59,598 nt of DNA from Staphylococcus rostri (GCF_002902145.1 NZ_PPRF01000088.1:1-59598); one strand, 5' to 3'; shown: positions 1 through 12,025, counted from the first letter of the stretch. Made by a program: numbers and translations. Notes: generated from the letters alone by a model not told the origin.

Positions 1-424
1 CCCGCATCTCTATCGTAATGTGTATTTTATATAACAGTTAGGTATATATTATTAGATATGAAGAAATTGTACGAGCCACAAGAACAATTCATAGCCTAAA
101 TATAAAACTAACAAAAATAAACCGATTTTTATGACCCATTTTAATAAAGTGAAACTAAATCGCAAAACTAAAATAACGAGTAGTATGGTTAAAAATAAAG
201 TAATCCAGCTCATCTATATGCCTCCCTTAGATTATATTTTACAAAAAATAAATTTATCTTGCATCCTACTTGAGCACAATATGTTATCGTACCTTAGTAT
301 GATGAATAAAACGACAGCTTTCGGTATAATAAACAATTATGTATGTTGTTTATAAAAAATGAGAATTTGGAATGCTTTTTAAATATGTTTTTATATACTA
401 TGTTCAAATGTTGGAGGGAGAAAC
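1..424. other. AT-rich intergenic region upstream of the first gene
   Basis: No convincing gene is visible here. An open frame of 74 codons at 131-355 has no ribosome binding site and no recognisable protein character. A TATAAT-like -10 lies at 325-330 without a good -35 partner. The only clear signal is the GGAGGG ribosome binding site just before the gene at 425. Confidence 0.5.
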
Positions 425-910
425 TTGCAGCTAATCAAACGCATTATTAAAGTTTTGATTGTTTTAGTTTTGTTGGCGATTCTGATTTTCATTTCATTAA
501 AGTTTCTACCTGGTATTAAAGATCAAGCATGGAACCCGTTAAATGAACAAGTGGTGGTCCAAGAAGTTGATGAATCAGGTTTTGAAGTGCCGGTAGAAGG
601 TCAAAGCTATGTATTGAAAGAAAATAATTTGTTCCGCAATGTGCCGAAAAGTCAAAGTCGTCACGTGTTCGATTGGATAGATAAATATGAGTTTACACAA
701 GTGAATGAGTTAGAACGCATGGCGTATGATGATACATATCTTATTGCCGAACAAAATACGCAATTTATTTTATATCGTTTTGGTGATGATACAATGCGTG
801 TTTATACAACTGAACACGACATGCAGTATGATTTATATCAACTAGGACATCAATTGAATTTATTACCAGCTGATTCGTTCCAGTCAAAAGATGATGATAT
901 AAATGATTAA
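425..910 (+). CDS. DUF4930-like membrane-anchored protein
   Basis: This is a 161-aa protein with a single N-terminal membrane segment at about residues 8-29 (valine/leucine-rich, after KRIIK) and a soluble, acidic C-terminal part that ends in DDDIND. The start is TTG, six bases after a strong GGAGGG ribosome binding site. I recall small proteins of this type (DUF4930) upstream of mreC in staphylococci, but no function is established. It stands alone upstream of mreC with about 100 bases between. The single-pass topology and the position next to mreCD hint at a cell-envelope role, which is only inference. Confidence 0.6.
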   Translation: MQLIKRIIKVLIVLVLLAILIFISLKFLPGIKDQAWNPLNEQVVVQEVDESGFEVPVEGQSYVLKENNLFRNVPKSQSRHVFDWIDKYEFTQVNELERMAYDDTYLIAEQNTQFILYRFGDDTMRVYTTEHDMQYDLYQLGHQLNLLPADSFQSKDDDIND

Positions 911-1023
911 AGCAATTGTCTGTATTTATCATGCAAAAATATGATTTTGCCACTTTATTTAATATATGGACTGATATAAAATAAAAAGATACAAACAAAT
1001 ACATGTAACTTGAGGTGTTGAGG

Positions 1024-1860
1024 TTGTCCAATTTTTTTAGAAACAACAAATTAGTGGTGTTGTTCTGTGCATTAATCCTATTTATTGGCTTAATTGGATT
1101 GTCTATTAGGTCAAATGTACAATCGGCGCCAGAACAGTATGTCAGTGATACGACTTCATTCGGACAGCGGGTGTTTTCATATCCGATGCATTTAGTAACA
1201 GGCTCCATTACGAATTTCTTCCAAGATAGACAACCTGCCACGAATCAAACGAAGCAACTTGAAGCAGAGACGCAGCGTTTGAAATCAGAAAATGAGAAAC
1301 TGAAAAAAGAACTTGATATGGAAGATATTTCGAAGTATGAACCTGTATCAGCAGGGGTACTTGCACGTCAACCGGATCAATGGATTAATACGCTTGTCAT
1401 CGATAAAGGTGCTAAAGACGGTATTAAGCCAAACATGGCAGTCATGACGACTGAAGGTTTAGTAGGGCAAGTGAGTAAAGTGAATCAATTTTCATCACAA
1501 GTGAATCTTATTTCAACAAAAGGGCGTTTAAATCGTTTGTCAGTCAACGTCTTACATGATTCTAACGAAGTGTTCGGATTAATTGATCATTTTGACGAAA
1601 AGAACGACCGTCTCATTGTTAGCGACATCGATAACAACGAGGATGTTAAAAAAGGAGATAAAGTCGTAACAAGTGGTCTTGGTGATCAACTACCTAAAGG
1701 ACTCTATGTGGGAGAAGTTGAAAAAGTACAGAATGATCAATATGGTCTATCTAAACAAGTGTCTATTAAAACAGGTGCGAACTTAAATCAAATCATGCAC
1801 GTTTATGTTGCAAAACGTGACCCTAAAACGCTTGTTGACGATGAAGGGGACGACAAGTAA
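1024..1860 (+). CDS. mreC: rod shape-determining protein MreC
   Basis: MreC is a bitopic membrane protein that organises peptidoglycan synthesis at the cell envelope. The sequence shows a short cytoplasmic N-terminus (SNFFRNNK), a membrane helix at about residues 10-27, a coiled coil at roughly 70-100 (heptad-like QLEAETQRLKSENEKLKKEL) and the extracytoplasmic beta-rich domain with GLVGQV and GDKVVTSGLGD. I place the start at TTG 1024, six bases after GAGGTG at 1012-1017; an upstream in-frame GTG at 1015 lies inside that ribosome binding site. The stop codon overlaps the mreD start by one base. Staphylococci lack MreB-directed elongation of the rod type, so the exact job in cocci is less clear. 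Confidence 0.93.
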   Translation: MSNFFRNNKLVVLFCALILFIGLIGLSIRSNVQSAPEQYVSDTTSFGQRVFSYPMHLVTGSITNFFQDRQPATNQTKQLEAETQRLKSENEKLKKELDMEDISKYEPVSAGVLARQPDQWINTLVIDKGAKDGIKPNMAVMTTEGLVGQVSKVNQFSSQVNLISTKGRLNRLSVNVLHDSNEVFGLIDHFDEKNDRLIVSDIDNNEDVKKGDKVVTSGLGDQLPKGLYVGEVEKVQNDQYGLSKQVSIKTGANLNQIMHVYVAKRDPKTLVDDEGDDK

Positions 1861-2378
1861 TGAGAAAATCCATTTACTATGTACTCGGTGCACTGTTATG
1901 TTTTTATCTGGATACATTGCTGACGTTTATGTCACCCATTGCAATCGGTCATGTTAAGTTTATTTTTGTCCCACATTTAGTATTTCTATATCTCATTTTA
2001 ATAACTGTATATAGAAATACGAGCACAGCACTTGTATTAGGCATTCTAGTCGGCATCATACAAGATTTATACTTCGGTCAAATATATGGTCTTTATTTAT
2101 TCGGCTATCTCTTGTCTATCTTGATTGCTGATAAGTTTCTCAAAGTATTCTTTAGAGATCATGTGATGGTTTATTGGATGATCTTGCTAGGCATTATCTT
2201 CCTAGAAATATTTGTTGTGGCAGTGTACAGTGTGTTAGGTTTGATTGACTTTCAAATCATACCATTCATCACTTTACGCCTATTGCCAACACTATTTTTA
2301 AATGCATTGTTATTGATAGTTATCTATGTCATTCTTGAAAGAAAAACAAAAGTGAAGACAAGTGTTGACATCAAATAA
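1860..2378 (+). CDS. mreD: rod shape-determining protein MreD
   Basis: This is a 172-aa, very hydrophobic protein with about five membrane segments, matching MreD in size, character and position after mreC. MreD is the integral membrane partner of MreC. The ATG at 1860 overlaps the TAA of mreC by one base (TAATG), so the two are translationally coupled. The end of the gene contains the TTGACA of the next promoter (2365-2370). Identification rests on topology and synteny more than on sharp motifs. Confidence 0.88.
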   Translation: MRKSIYYVLGALLCFYLDTLLTFMSPIAIGHVKFIFVPHLVFLYLILITVYRNTSTALVLGILVGIIQDLYFGQIYGLYLFGYLLSILIADKFLKVFFRDHVMVYWMILLGIIFLEIFVVAVYSVLGLIDFQIIPFITLRLLPTLFLNALLLIVIYVILERKTKVKTSVDIK

Positions 2379-2393
2379 TCAGAGTGTTATGAT
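2365..2393 (+). promoter_or_regulatory. promoter of the rplU-prp-rpmA operon
   Basis: TTGACA at 2365-2370 and TATGAT at 2388-2393 are separated by 17 bases, a near-consensus SigA promoter. The -35 lies inside the 3' end of mreD. Transcription would start near 2400 and produce a leader of about 100 nt before rplU. Confidence 0.7.
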
Positions 2394-2399
2394 TCAGTA

Positions 2400-2497
2400 G
2401 TTGAGTAGTTTATAGCTACATACAACCGCTCAAATATAGGTTTAAGAACGTAATGTCACCTATATATGGCGTGACTTAAAATTAGGAGGTGCAAAGT
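2400..2497 (+). promoter_or_regulatory. ribosomal protein L21-type mRNA leader
   Basis: The leader between the promoter and rplU contains nested inverted repeats: ATAGGT near 2436 pairs with ACCTAT near 2460, enclosing GTCAC/GTGAC. A structured L21 leader at this position is known in Bacilli and is thought to mediate autogenous control. The assignment rests on position plus visible pairing; I have not matched the family consensus base by base. Confidence 0.5.
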
Positions 2498-2806
2498 ATG
2501 TTTGCTATTATTGAAACAGGTGGAAAACAAATCAAAGTTGAAGAAGGTCAAGAGATTTACGTTGAGAAGTTAGACGTAAACGAAGGTGACACTTTCACTT
2601 TTGATAAAGTCCTTTTTGTAGGTGGAGATGCTGTTAAAGTTGGTGCGCCAACAGTAGAAGGTGCTACAGTTACAGCGACTGTTAACAAACAAGGTCGTGG
2701 TAAGAAGATTACAGTATTCACATACCGTCGTCGTAAAGACTCAAAACGCAAAAAAGGTCATCGTCAGCCTTATACAAAGCTTACGATTGAAAAAATTAAC
2801 GCTTAA
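2498..2806 (+). CDS. rplU: 50S ribosomal protein L21
   Basis: The 102-aa product begins [18 protein letters not shown] and ends with the basic [20 protein letters not shown] region, characteristic of L21, which binds 23S rRNA in the large subunit. The correct start is ATG 2498, seven bases after AGGAGGT at 2484-2490; a GTG at 2489 is inside the ribosome binding site. It is first in the operon rplU-prp-rpmA. Confidence 0.98.
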   Translation: MFAIIETGGKQIKVEEGQEIYVEKLDVNEGDTFTFDKVLFVGGDAVKVGAPTVEGATVTATVNKQGRGKKITVFTYRRRKDSKRKKGHRQPYTKLTIEKINA

Positions 2807-2809
2807 TAT

Positions 2810-3130
2810 ATGATTAATGTTGATATCACGTTAAACGAAGAAGGTCGTGTCACAGATGTTGTGATGGACGGTCATGCCGATTTCGCGGAACATGGACAAG
2901 ACATCGTTTGTGCAGGCGCATCAGCGGTAGTCTTTGGTAGTGTAAATGCGATAATGGGATTAACAGCCGAAAGACCGGATATTGATTACAGCGACGATGG
3001 TGGATATTTTCATGTAAGAAGTGTTGATACAAACAATGAACAAGCGCAGCTTATATTGCAAGCGATGCTCATATCTCTACAAACAATAGAAGATGAATAT
3101 AGTGATTTTATTAAATTAAATCTAAAGTGA
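2810..3130 (+). CDS. prp: ribosomal-processing cysteine protease Prp
   Basis: This is a 106-aa protein of the YsxB/Prp family. The catalytic pair is visible as His22 (in DGHADFAEHG) and Cys34 (in IVCAGASAVVFG), the spacing known for S. aureus Prp. Prp removes the N-terminal extension of ribosomal protein L27, an essential step in Firmicutes. The substrate gene rpmA follows 10 bases downstream and carries the expected extension, so protease and substrate are co-transcribed. The gene starts three bases after the rplU stop. Confidence 0.95.
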   Translation: MINVDITLNEEGRVTDVVMDGHADFAEHGQDIVCAGASAVVFGSVNAIMGLTAERPDIDYSDDGGYFHVRSVDTNNEQAQLILQAMLISLQTIEDEYSDFIKLNLK

Positions 3131-3140
3131 GGTGTAACTC

Positions 3141-3425
3141 ATGCTAAAATTAAACTTACAATTTTTCGCATCTAAAAAAGGGGTAAGTTCTACAAAAAAC
3201 GGACGTGACTCTGAATCAAAACGCCTTGGTGCTAAACGTGCTGATGGACAATTCGTTACAGGTGGTTCAATCTTATTCCGTCAACGTGGAACTAAGATTT
3301 ACCCAGGTGAAAACGTAGGTCGCGGTGGCGATGATACATTATTCGCTAAAATCGATGGCGTTGTTAAATTTGAACGTAAAGGTCGCGACAAAAAACAAGT
3401 ATCTGTATACGCAGTTGCTGAATAA
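3141..3425 (+). CDS. rpmA: 50S ribosomal protein L27, with Prp-cleaved N-terminal extension
   Basis: This 94-aa L27 begins [18 protein letters not shown]. The first nine residues ending in FF are the Firmicutes extension cut off by Prp before ASKKG; mature L27 then reaches the peptidyl transferase centre with its N-terminus. The remaining sequence ([37 protein letters not shown]) is typical. GAGGTGT serves as ribosome binding site. A strong terminator follows. Confidence 0.98.
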   Translation: MLKLNLQFFASKKGVSSTKNGRDSESKRLGAKRADGQFVTGGSILFRQRGTKIYPGENVGRGGDDTLFAKIDGVVKFERKGRDKKQVSVYAVAE

Positions 3426-3438
3426 TTTGTCGTCATTT

Positions 3439-3470
3439 AACACCAGAAGGTAACTTCTGGTGTTTATTTA
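3439..3470 (+). terminator. intrinsic terminator after rpmA
   Basis: An 11-bp perfect stem pairs AACACCAGAAG (3439-3449) with CTTCTGGTGTT (3454-3464) around a GTAA loop, followed by a T-rich tail. It ends the rplU-prp-rpmA operon. Confidence 0.9.
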
Positions 3471-3603
3471 TTAGGTGGCGGTTTTATGATAGTTTTCATT
3501 GTGATATGACCGCAATTTATCATATGATAATACATAAGCCTATTAACATCTAGATAACTAGAGGTTTCATATATTATAGAAAGAAGTAAAAGAGGTGAAC
3601 TGA

Positions 3604-4893
3604 ATGTTTGTCGATCAAGTCAAAATATTTTTAAAGGCCGGTGACGGTGGTAATGGTATAACGGCATATCGTCGTGAAAAATATGTACCGTTTGGTGGAC
3701 CAGCAGGTGGTGACGGTGGTCGTGGGGCTTCCGTTATTTTTGAAGTAGATGAAGGTTTAAGAACATTAATGGATTTTAGATACCAACGTCAATTTAAGGC
3801 GAAAAAAGGTGAGAATGGTCAGAGTAGTAATATGCATGGTAGAAATGCAGAAGACCTTGTATTAAAAGTGCCACCGGGTACAATCGTTAAGGATGTTGCA
3901 ACAGAACAAACACTTGCTGACTTAGTAGAACATGGTCAACGTGCAGTTATCGCAAAAGGTGGTCGTGGCGGACGTGGGAACTCTCGTTTTGCGACGCCTA
4001 AAAATCCGGCACCTGATTTTAGTGAAAATGGTGAGCCGGGTGAAGAACTAGAGGTTGTGCTTGAACTTAAACTATTAGCAGATGTTGGACTTGTTGGTTT
4101 CCCAAGTGTTGGTAAATCTACATTATTATCCATCGTTTCAAAAGCAAAACCGAAAATCGGTGCGTATCATTTTACAACGATTCAACCAAATCTTGGTGTT
4201 GTTGTCACGCCTGATCAACGCAGCTTTGTATTAGCTGATTTACCAGGTCTAATTGAAGGCGCGTCTGAAGGTGTCGGTTTAGGGCATCAATTTTTACGTC
4301 ATGTAGAACGTACAAAAGTGATTGTGCATGTAATTGATATGAGTGGTATGGAAGGCAGAGATCCGTACGAAGATTATCAAACCATTAATCATGAGTTGAA
4401 GGCGTATGAACATCGTTTGGAAGAACGCCCGCAAATCGTTGTGGCGAACAAAATGGACATTCCAGAGGCTGCTGAACAGTTAGAACTTTTCAAAGAACAG
4501 CTTGGACCTGATACACCAGTTGTGCCGATTTCATCTTATACACGAGAGAATATTGACCAGCTACTCTATACGATTGCGAACACGCTAGAAGAAGTTAAAG
4601 ATATTGACTTCAATGAAGAAGAAACGGCTGATGAAACGAATCGTGTATTATATAAACACACACCGTCGCAAGATAAGTTTGAAATTACACGTGATGACGA
4701 TGGTGCTTATGTGGTAAGTGGTAATGCGATTGAGCGTATGTTCAAGATGACGGACTTTAACAGTGATCCTGCGGTACGTCGTTTTGCGCGTCAAATGCGT
4801 TCGATGGGTATTGATGATGCATTGCGTGACAGAGGTGCCGAAAACGGAGATATTGTACGAATTCTTGGTGGAGAATTTGAATTTATCGAATAG
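3604..4893 (+). CDS. obg: GTPase Obg (ribosome assembly)
   Basis: This is the 429-aa essential GTPase involved in 50S subunit maturation and stress control. The glycine-rich Obg fold occupies about residues 1-158 ([26 protein letters not shown]). The G domain follows, with P-loop GFPSVGKST at 165-173, [16 protein letters not shown] as switch II, and NKMD as G4. The OCT domain typical of Gram-positive Obg forms the last ~85 residues. A ribosome binding site AGAGGTG precedes the ATG. It lies in the usual place after rpmA. Confidence 0.97.
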   Translation: MFVDQVKIFLKAGDGGNGITAYRREKYVPFGGPAGGDGGRGASVIFEVDEGLRTLMDFRYQRQFKAKKGENGQSSNMHGRNAEDLVLKVPPGTIVKDVATEQTLADLVEHGQRAVIAKGGRGGRGNSRFATPKNPAPDFSENGEPGEELEVVLELKLLADVGLVGFPSVGKSTLLSIVSKAKPKIGAYHFTTIQPNLGVVVTPDQRSFVLADLPGLIEGASEGVGLGHQFLRHVERTKVIVHVIDMSGMEGRDPYEDYQTINHELKAYEHRLEERPQIVVANKMDIPEAAEQLELFKEQLGPDTPVVPISSYTRENIDQLLYTIANTLEEVKDIDFNEEETADETNRVLYKHTPSQDKFEITRDDDGAYVVSGNAIERMFKMTDFNSDPAVRRFARQMRSMGIDDALRDRGAENGDIVRILGGEFEFIE

Positions 4894-4915
4894 CGTCGAG
4901 TAAGGGGACGACACA

Positions 4916-5359
4916 ATGAAACCAAAATTTTATTTAATTCGTGAAGATGTATTGCCATATGTAGTTGAAAAGGTATTGAAAGTGAAGGCGTCGCTTAAAG
5001 AGAATCCGACGATGACAGTTCAAGAGGCGGTCGTTTTACATGACTGTTCGCGTAGTGCGTTCTATAAGTATCGAGATACGATTTTTCCGTTAGAAGATAT
5101 GAAACAAGATTTAGAAGCATTTACGATTATTTTGTTCGTGAATGATAAGGTGGGAATTTTAGCACATATTCTTGAAAAATTGTCTGCGTTAAACTTTTCA
5201 GTGTTGACCATTCATCAAAGTGTGCCGATTGATGAAAAAGCATCTATTACACTATCGTTGAATGCAAGCAAAGCCTCATTAAATGCCTATGAAATTATAA
5301 ATGAGTTACGTCAAATGGAATATGTTTATAACGTTGATATTATTGGTATGAACATGTAA
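4916..5359 (+). CDS. pheB: ACT domain-containing protein, PheB/UPF0735 family
   Basis: This is a 147-aa protein. The first ~65 residues look like a helix-turn-helix-type region ([20 protein letters not shown]), and the rest is an ACT domain at about 69-147 ([31 protein letters not shown] split over two strands). ACT domains bind small ligands, often amino acids. The family is called PheB or UPF0735 and sits after obg in staphylococci and bacilli; its ligand and target are not established. The ribosome binding site is AAGGGG, 23 bases after obg. Confidence 0.85.
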   Translation: MKPKFYLIREDVLPYVVEKVLKVKASLKENPTMTVQEAVVLHDCSRSAFYKYRDTIFPLEDMKQDLEAFTIILFVNDKVGILAHILEKLSALNFSVLTIHQSVPIDEKASITLSLNASKASLNAYEIINELRQMEYVYNVDIIGMNM

Positions 5360-5373
5360 GGAGTAGAGTGAAA

Positions 5374-5973
5374 ATGTATGCATATATACGTGGTACGGTG
5401 ACGGAATTACAGCCGTCGCATATTACAGTTGAAACCACTTCTGGTATCGGTTATGAAATACAAACACCCAATTCATACCGTTTTCAAAGCCAACTAAATA
5501 AACAAGTTACAGTTTATACATCATTAATTGTGCGTGAAGATGCACAATTGTTGTATGGTTTTATCGATCAGGAAGAAAAGACAATGTTTTTAAGCCTTAT
5601 CAAAGTAACGGGCATTGGACCGAAGTCTGCGCTGGCGATTTTAGCTGCAAGTACACCGGTTCAAGTGAAACGTGCGATTGAACATGAAGATGAGGCTTAC
5701 TTAACACAATTTCCAGGTATCGGTAAAAAGACAGCACGTCAAATTATTTTAGATCTTAAAGGTAAAGTTGTCATTGAAGCGTCTGTGGATGATGGTCAAC
5801 TCAACTTGAATATGAGTAATGATGAACAGATTTCTAAAGATGCGTTGCTTGCGTTGGATGCTTTAGGCTATTCAAAACGTGAACTGCAAAAGGTTGAAAA
5901 AGCGATGCAGAAGGAATCATTTGAAACGGTTGATGAAGCTGTGAAGTTTGGCTTAAAACAATTAATAGGATAG
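5374..5973 (+). CDS. ruvA: Holliday junction DNA helicase subunit RuvA
   Basis: RuvA binds four-way DNA junctions as a tetramer and loads the RuvB motor. The product starts MYAYIRGTV (OB fold), contains the helix-hairpin-helix region [13 protein letters not shown] and [19 protein letters not shown], and ends with the RuvB-binding domain III ([16 protein letters not shown]). I choose ATG 5374, ten bases after AAGGAG, because the family begins MYAY; an upstream in-frame GTG at 5368 is too close to the ribosome binding site. It forms an operon with ruvB. Confidence 0.96.
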   Translation: MYAYIRGTVTELQPSHITVETTSGIGYEIQTPNSYRFQSQLNKQVTVYTSLIVREDAQLLYGFIDQEEKTMFLSLIKVTGIGPKSALAILAASTPVQVKRAIEHEDEAYLTQFPGIGKKTARQIILDLKGKVVIEASVDDGQLNLNMSNDEQISKDALLALDALGYSKRELQKVEKAMQKESFETVDEAVKFGLKQLIG

Positions 5974-5983
5974 GAGGGCCCTT

Positions 5984-6982
5984 ATGGAACAAGACCGTAT
6001 GATGGATGGCCACGAGAACGTATTTGATGACGATATTGAGTTATCATTGCGCCCGGAGTTTTTACGTCAATATATTGGACAATCGTCAATTAAGTCGAAT
6101 TTAGAAGTGTTTATTCAAGCTGCCAAGTTGCGTGAAGAACCGTTGGACCACGTCTTGTTGTTTGGCCCTCCAGGACTTGGTAAAACAACGCTATCGCATA
6201 TTATTGCGAATGAAATGGGCGTTAATATGCGGACGGTTTCTGGTCCTTCTATTGAACGTCCGGGGGATTTAGCGGCAATATTGACGAATCTTCAACCTGG
6301 CGACGTGCTATTTATTGATGAAATTCATCGTTTAAGTAGTGTTGTTGAAGAAGTGTTGTATCCGGCGATGGAAGATTTCTTCTTAGATATTGTTGTTGGA
6401 AAGGGCGAAGAAGCGCGAAGTATCCGTATTGATTTGCCGCCGTTCACATTAGTCGGTGCAACGACACGTGCGGGTAGCTTAACGGGCCCGTTACGTGACC
6501 GTTTTGGTGTGCATTTACGCTTAGAATATTATAGTGAAGTGGATTTACAGCATATCATTATGCGAACAGCAGAAGTATTAGGCACTGCGATTGACAAGGA
6601 AAGTGCACGTGAGATTGCGAAGCGTAGTCGTGGGACACCCCGAATTGCGAACCGTTTGTTAAAACGTATACGAGACTTCCAACAAGTGAATCAAGACGAT
6701 ATGATTTACATTGAAACAACGAAGCATGCACTGCAGTTGTTACAAGTCGATGAACAGGGGCTTGATTACATTGACCATAAAATGATGGCGTGTATTATCG
6801 AGCAATATCGTGGTGGCCCAGTTGGACTGGATACGATTGCCGTATCTATTGGGGAAGAACGCGTGACAATCGAGGATGTTTATGAACCATTTCTCATTCA
6901 AAAAGGCTTTCTCGAGCGTACACCACGTGGTAGAAAGGCGACCCCGCTTGCTTATGAACACTTCAATTATCCACAAAAGTAA
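5984..6982 (+). CDS. ruvB: Holliday junction branch migration ATPase RuvB
   Basis: RuvB is the AAA+ hexameric motor of branch migration. The 332-aa sequence has Walker [10 protein letters not shown] at residues 61-69, Walker [10 protein letters not shown] around 109-117, sensor region GATTRAG, arginine-finger region [18 protein letters not shown], and the winged helix at the C-terminus ([22 protein letters not shown]). It begins ten bases after ruvA. Confidence 0.98.
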   Translation: MEQDRMMDGHENVFDDDIELSLRPEFLRQYIGQSSIKSNLEVFIQAAKLREEPLDHVLLFGPPGLGKTTLSHIIANEMGVNMRTVSGPSIERPGDLAAILTNLQPGDVLFIDEIHRLSSVVEEVLYPAMEDFFLDIVVGKGEEARSIRIDLPPFTLVGATTRAGSLTGPLRDRFGVHLRLEYYSEVDLQHIIMRTAEVLGTAIDKESAREIAKRSRGTPRIANRLLKRIRDFQQVNQDDMIYIETTKHALQLLQVDEQGLDYIDHKMMACIIEQYRGGPVGLDTIAVSIGEERVTIEDVYEPFLIQKGFLERTPRGRKATPLAYEHFNYPQK

Positions 6983-6994
6983 GGAGCTAGCACG

Positions 6995-9177
<2,183 letters not shown>

Positions 9178-9192
9178 ATAGGAGTTTGATTT

Positions 9193-9456
9193 ATGTCTTC
9201 GTTTATTAGTTTATTACCACTAATTTTACTATTCGTAGTCATGTGGTTCTTTATGATTCGTCCACAACAAAAACGTGCGAAAGAGCATCGTGAAATGGTG
9301 GAACAATTACAAGCAGGTCAACGCGTAACAACAATCGGCGGTATCAAAGGAACTGTACGCGCTGTAGATGAAACAACAGCTGTTATTACAGTTAACGGTA
9401 AAGGTACTGAATTGACGTTTGAAAAACAAGCAATTAAGCAAGTTGACCCATCATAA
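9193..9456 (+). CDS. yajC: preprotein translocase subunit YajC
   Basis: This 87-aa protein has one N-terminal membrane helix (LLPLILLFVVMWFFMIRPQQ) and a small cytoplasmic domain with RVTTIGGIKGTV. YajC associates with SecDF at the Sec translocon. It sits 15 bases after tgt and upstream of secDF, the classic order. A terminator separates it from secDF. Confidence 0.95.
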   Translation: MSSFISLLPLILLFVVMWFFMIRPQQKRAKEHREMVEQLQAGQRVTTIGGIKGTVRAVDETTAVITVNGKGTELTFEKQAIKQVDPS

Positions 9457-9488
9457 TTTAAACATGCAATGATATGTAACACATAACG

Positions 9489-9541
9489 GCTGGGGCAATG
9501 TGAATTTGTCCCAGCTTGTATCGTTTTAAACGACTTTTTTA
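9489..9541 (+). terminator. terminator region after yajC with a GCTGGGGCAA hairpin
   Basis: GCTGGGGCAA (9489-9498) pairs with TTGTCCCAGC (9506-9515) with one G-U pair, then a second small palindrome TCGTTTTAAACGA leads into a run of Ts ending at 9540. The TGGGRCAA core resembles other hairpins in this window (near 19010, 45510 and 47540). Confidence 0.75.
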
Positions 9542-9695
9542 TGTTGGGTGCTACAATATTTTTACGAATCAACGTGAATTTGATATGATAGTAAATGTTG
9601 ATTATTAAGCATGTCAGACATACTTTAAGACGAAAGCATTCGCCTATTTGGTTATAATACAGTTTGATATGAAGTTTAGAAAAAGAGGTGTTTTT

Positions 9696-11975
9696 GTGAA
9701 AAAAGCAAGTAGGTTGGTTGCATTTTTTGTGATTGTCGCATTGTTATTCGGTATGATGGCGTCGACCTATAAAAATGTAATCAAAGATGTCAACCTAGGG
9801 CTCGATTTACAAGGTGGATTTGAAGTACTCTACCAAGTGGATCCTCTTCAAAAGGGAGATAAGATTGACAGTACAGCAGTTGAGTCCACTGCGAAAACGT
9901 TAGAAAGACGTGTCAATGTTTTAGGGGTTTCTGAACCTAAAATCCAAGTAGAAGATAAGAACCGTATTCGCGTACAATTAGCGGGCGTTAAAGACCAGAC
10001 ACAAGCACGTAAAATCTTATCATCTCAAGCGAACTTAACGATTCGTGACGCAGATGACAAGGTGTTATTGACTGGTAAAGACTTAGTACAAGGGTCTGCG
10101 AAACAAGAGTTTAAGCAAAATACGAATGCGCCAGCGGTTACTTTCAAGTTAAAAGACAGTAAAAAGTTTGCGAAAGTAACAGAAGAGATTTCTAAAAAAG
10201 ATGAGAATGTCATGGTTGTGTGGCTGGACTTCCAAAAAGGTGATAGCTACCAAGATGAAAAAGTAAAAGAAGATCCAAAATATATTTCGGCAGCGTCTGT
10301 TGAACAAGCCATCGACTCTGAAAGTGTAGAAATTTCAGGTGGTTTCCAAGGTGAAGACGGTATTGCGGAAGCGAAACAAATTGCTGACTTATTGAACTCA
10401 GGTTCATTACCAGTTAATTTGAAAGAGATTTATTCAACATCTGTCGGTGCACAATTTGGTCAAGATGCATTGGATAAAACAATCTTTGCGTCAATCTTAG
10501 GTATCGGCATTATCTTTGCCTTTATGTTGTTGTTCTACCACATTCCGGGGGCTATCGCGGTCATTACGTTAACAACATACATCTATTTAACAATGGTTGC
10601 GTTTAACTTTATCGGTGGTGTGCTTACACTTCCAGGTTTAGCAGCCTTAGTGTTAGGTGTCGGTATGGCAGTTGATGCGAACATCATCATGTATGAACGT
10701 ATCAAAGATGAAATTCGTATTGGTCGCACGCTGAAACAAGCGTATAAAAAAGCGAACAAAAGTTCATTCATTACCATTCTGGATGCCAACTTAACAACAG
10801 TGTTAGCAGCGACGGTATTATTCTTCTTCGGTGAAAGCTCGGTTAAAGGTTTTGCGACAATGCTTTTACTCGCAATTCTTATGAGTTTCGTCACAGCCGT
10901 ATTCTTAACACGTATTTTATTATCATTACTCGTACATTCAAACTTCTTCAAGAAAAAAATGTGGTTGTTTGGTGTCCGTCGTAAAGATATTCATGATATT
11001 AACGAAGGCTATGATGTACCAGACCTTCATACGCCATACGACAAAATTGACTTTATGAAGCTCGCAAAACCATTGTTTGCATTCAGTGGTATTGTCATTA
11101 TCGCAGGTGTAATCATTATCTCTATCTTTAAGTTGAACTTAGGGATCGACTTTACATCTGGTACACGTGTTGATTTCCAAGCTGAACAACGCTTGCAACA
11201 AACACAAATCGAGAAGAAAATGGAAGACATTGGCTTGAAGCCGAACCAAATGTCTATCGGTGGTGACAAAGAGCAAAATGCGTCAATGCAATATAAACGT
11301 GATTTAACAAAAGAAGAAATTTCAAAACTTAAATCAACGTTGAACGATGCATATAATGCAGACCCATCAGTCAATACGGTATCACCAACGATTGGTCAAG
11401 AGTTAGCGAAAAATGCGATATTGGCAGTCATTCTGGCTTCGATTGGTATGATCATTTACATTACGCTTCGTTTCGAGTGGCGTATGGGTATTTCATCTAT
11501 TATCTCGTTACTCCATGATGCATTTATGATTATTGCCGTATTTAGCTTGTTGCGTTTAGAAGTGGATATTACGTTCATCGCAGCGGTACTGACAATTATT
11601 GGTTACTCAATCAACGATACTATCGTAACGTTTGACCGTGTGCGTGAGATGTTGGCAAATGTCAAAGTCATCACGAAAGAATCACAAATTGACTACATTG
11701 TTAATAGTTCCATCCGTCAAACGTTAACGCGTTCGATTAACACGGTATTAACAGTTGTTGTAGTCGTTGTCGCATTATTAATTTTCGGTGCGTCAAGTAT
11801 CTTCAACTTCTCATTAGCATTGTTAATCGGTTTAGTATCAGGTGTGTATTCTTCAATCTTTATCGCCGTACCTTTATGGGGTATGTTGAAAAAACGAGAA
11901 TTACGCAAATCTGATAACAATAAGTTAGTCGTATACAAACGTAAACGTACAAACGAAGAAAAAGTATTAGTATAA
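9696..11975 (+). CDS. secDF: protein translocase subunit SecDF (fusion)
   Basis: SecDF uses the proton-motive force to help pull proteins through the Sec channel. The 759-aa protein is a natural SecD-SecF fusion as in other Bacilli. The SecD half has the D1 motif DLGLDLQGGFEV and the GMAVDANIIMYERIKDE motif; the SecF half starts around the FKLNLGIDFTSGTR motif and has GYSINDTIVTFDRVRE. Twelve membrane helices are expected, with large extracellular loops. I use GTG 9696 after AGAGGTG because the protein then begins MKKASRLVAFF and matches the family length; an upstream ATG at 9648 lacks a ribosome binding site. Confidence 0.96.
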   Translation: MKKASRLVAFFVIVALLFGMMASTYKNVIKDVNLGLDLQGGFEVLYQVDPLQKGDKIDSTAVESTAKTLERRVNVLGVSEPKIQVEDKNRIRVQLAGVKDQTQARKILSSQANLTIRDADDKVLLTGKDLVQGSAKQEFKQNTNAPAVTFKLKDSKKFAKVTEEISKKDENVMVVWLDFQKGDSYQDEKVKEDPKYISAASVEQAIDSESVEISGGFQGEDGIAEAKQIADLLNSGSLPVNLKEIYSTSVGAQFGQDALDKTIFASILGIGIIFAFMLLFYHIPGAIAVITLTTYIYLTMVAFNFIGGVLTLPGLAALVLGVGMAVDANIIMYERIKDEIRIGRTLKQAYKKANKSSFITILDANLTTVLAATVLFFFGESSVKGFATMLLLAILMSFVTAVFLTRILLSLLVHSNFFKKKMWLFGVRRKDIHDINEGYDVPDLHTPYDKIDFMKLAKPLFAFSGIVIIAGVIIISIFKLNLGIDFTSGTRVDFQAEQRLQQTQIEKKMEDIGLKPNQMSIGGDKEQNASMQYKRDLTKEEISKLKSTLNDAYNADPSVNTVSPTIGQELAKNAILAVILASIGMIIYITLRFEWRMGISSIISLLHDAFMIIAVFSLLRLEVDITFIAAVLTIIGYSINDTIVTFDRVREMLANVKVITKESQIDYIVNSSIRQTLTRSINTVLTVVVVVVALLIFGASSIFNFSLALLIGLVSGVYSSIFIAVPLWGMLKKRELRKSDNNKLVVYKRKRTNEEKVLV

Positions 11976-11986
11976 TTGAACATTTC

Positions 11987-12025
11987 AAGGCATGTGTTAT
12001 TGAATTTAATAGCACGTGCCTTTTG
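11987..12025 (+). terminator. intrinsic terminator after secDF
   Basis: AAGGCATGTGTTATT (11987-12001) pairs with AATAGCACGTGCCTT (12008-12022) around a six-base loop, followed by TTTT. The stem has only wobble or minor mismatches. Confidence 0.85.

Noticed and set aside
131..355. Open frame of 74 codons at the start of the window
   Set aside because: It lacks a ribosome binding site, is AT-driven in composition and shows no protein-like pattern.
765..1241. Minus-strand frame of 158 codons over the first gene and mreC
   Set aside because: It is antisense to two well-supported genes and has no start signal.
10583..10951. Minus-strand frame of 122 codons inside secDF
   Set aside because: It is a shadow of the membrane-protein coding sequence; SecDF motifs cover the region.
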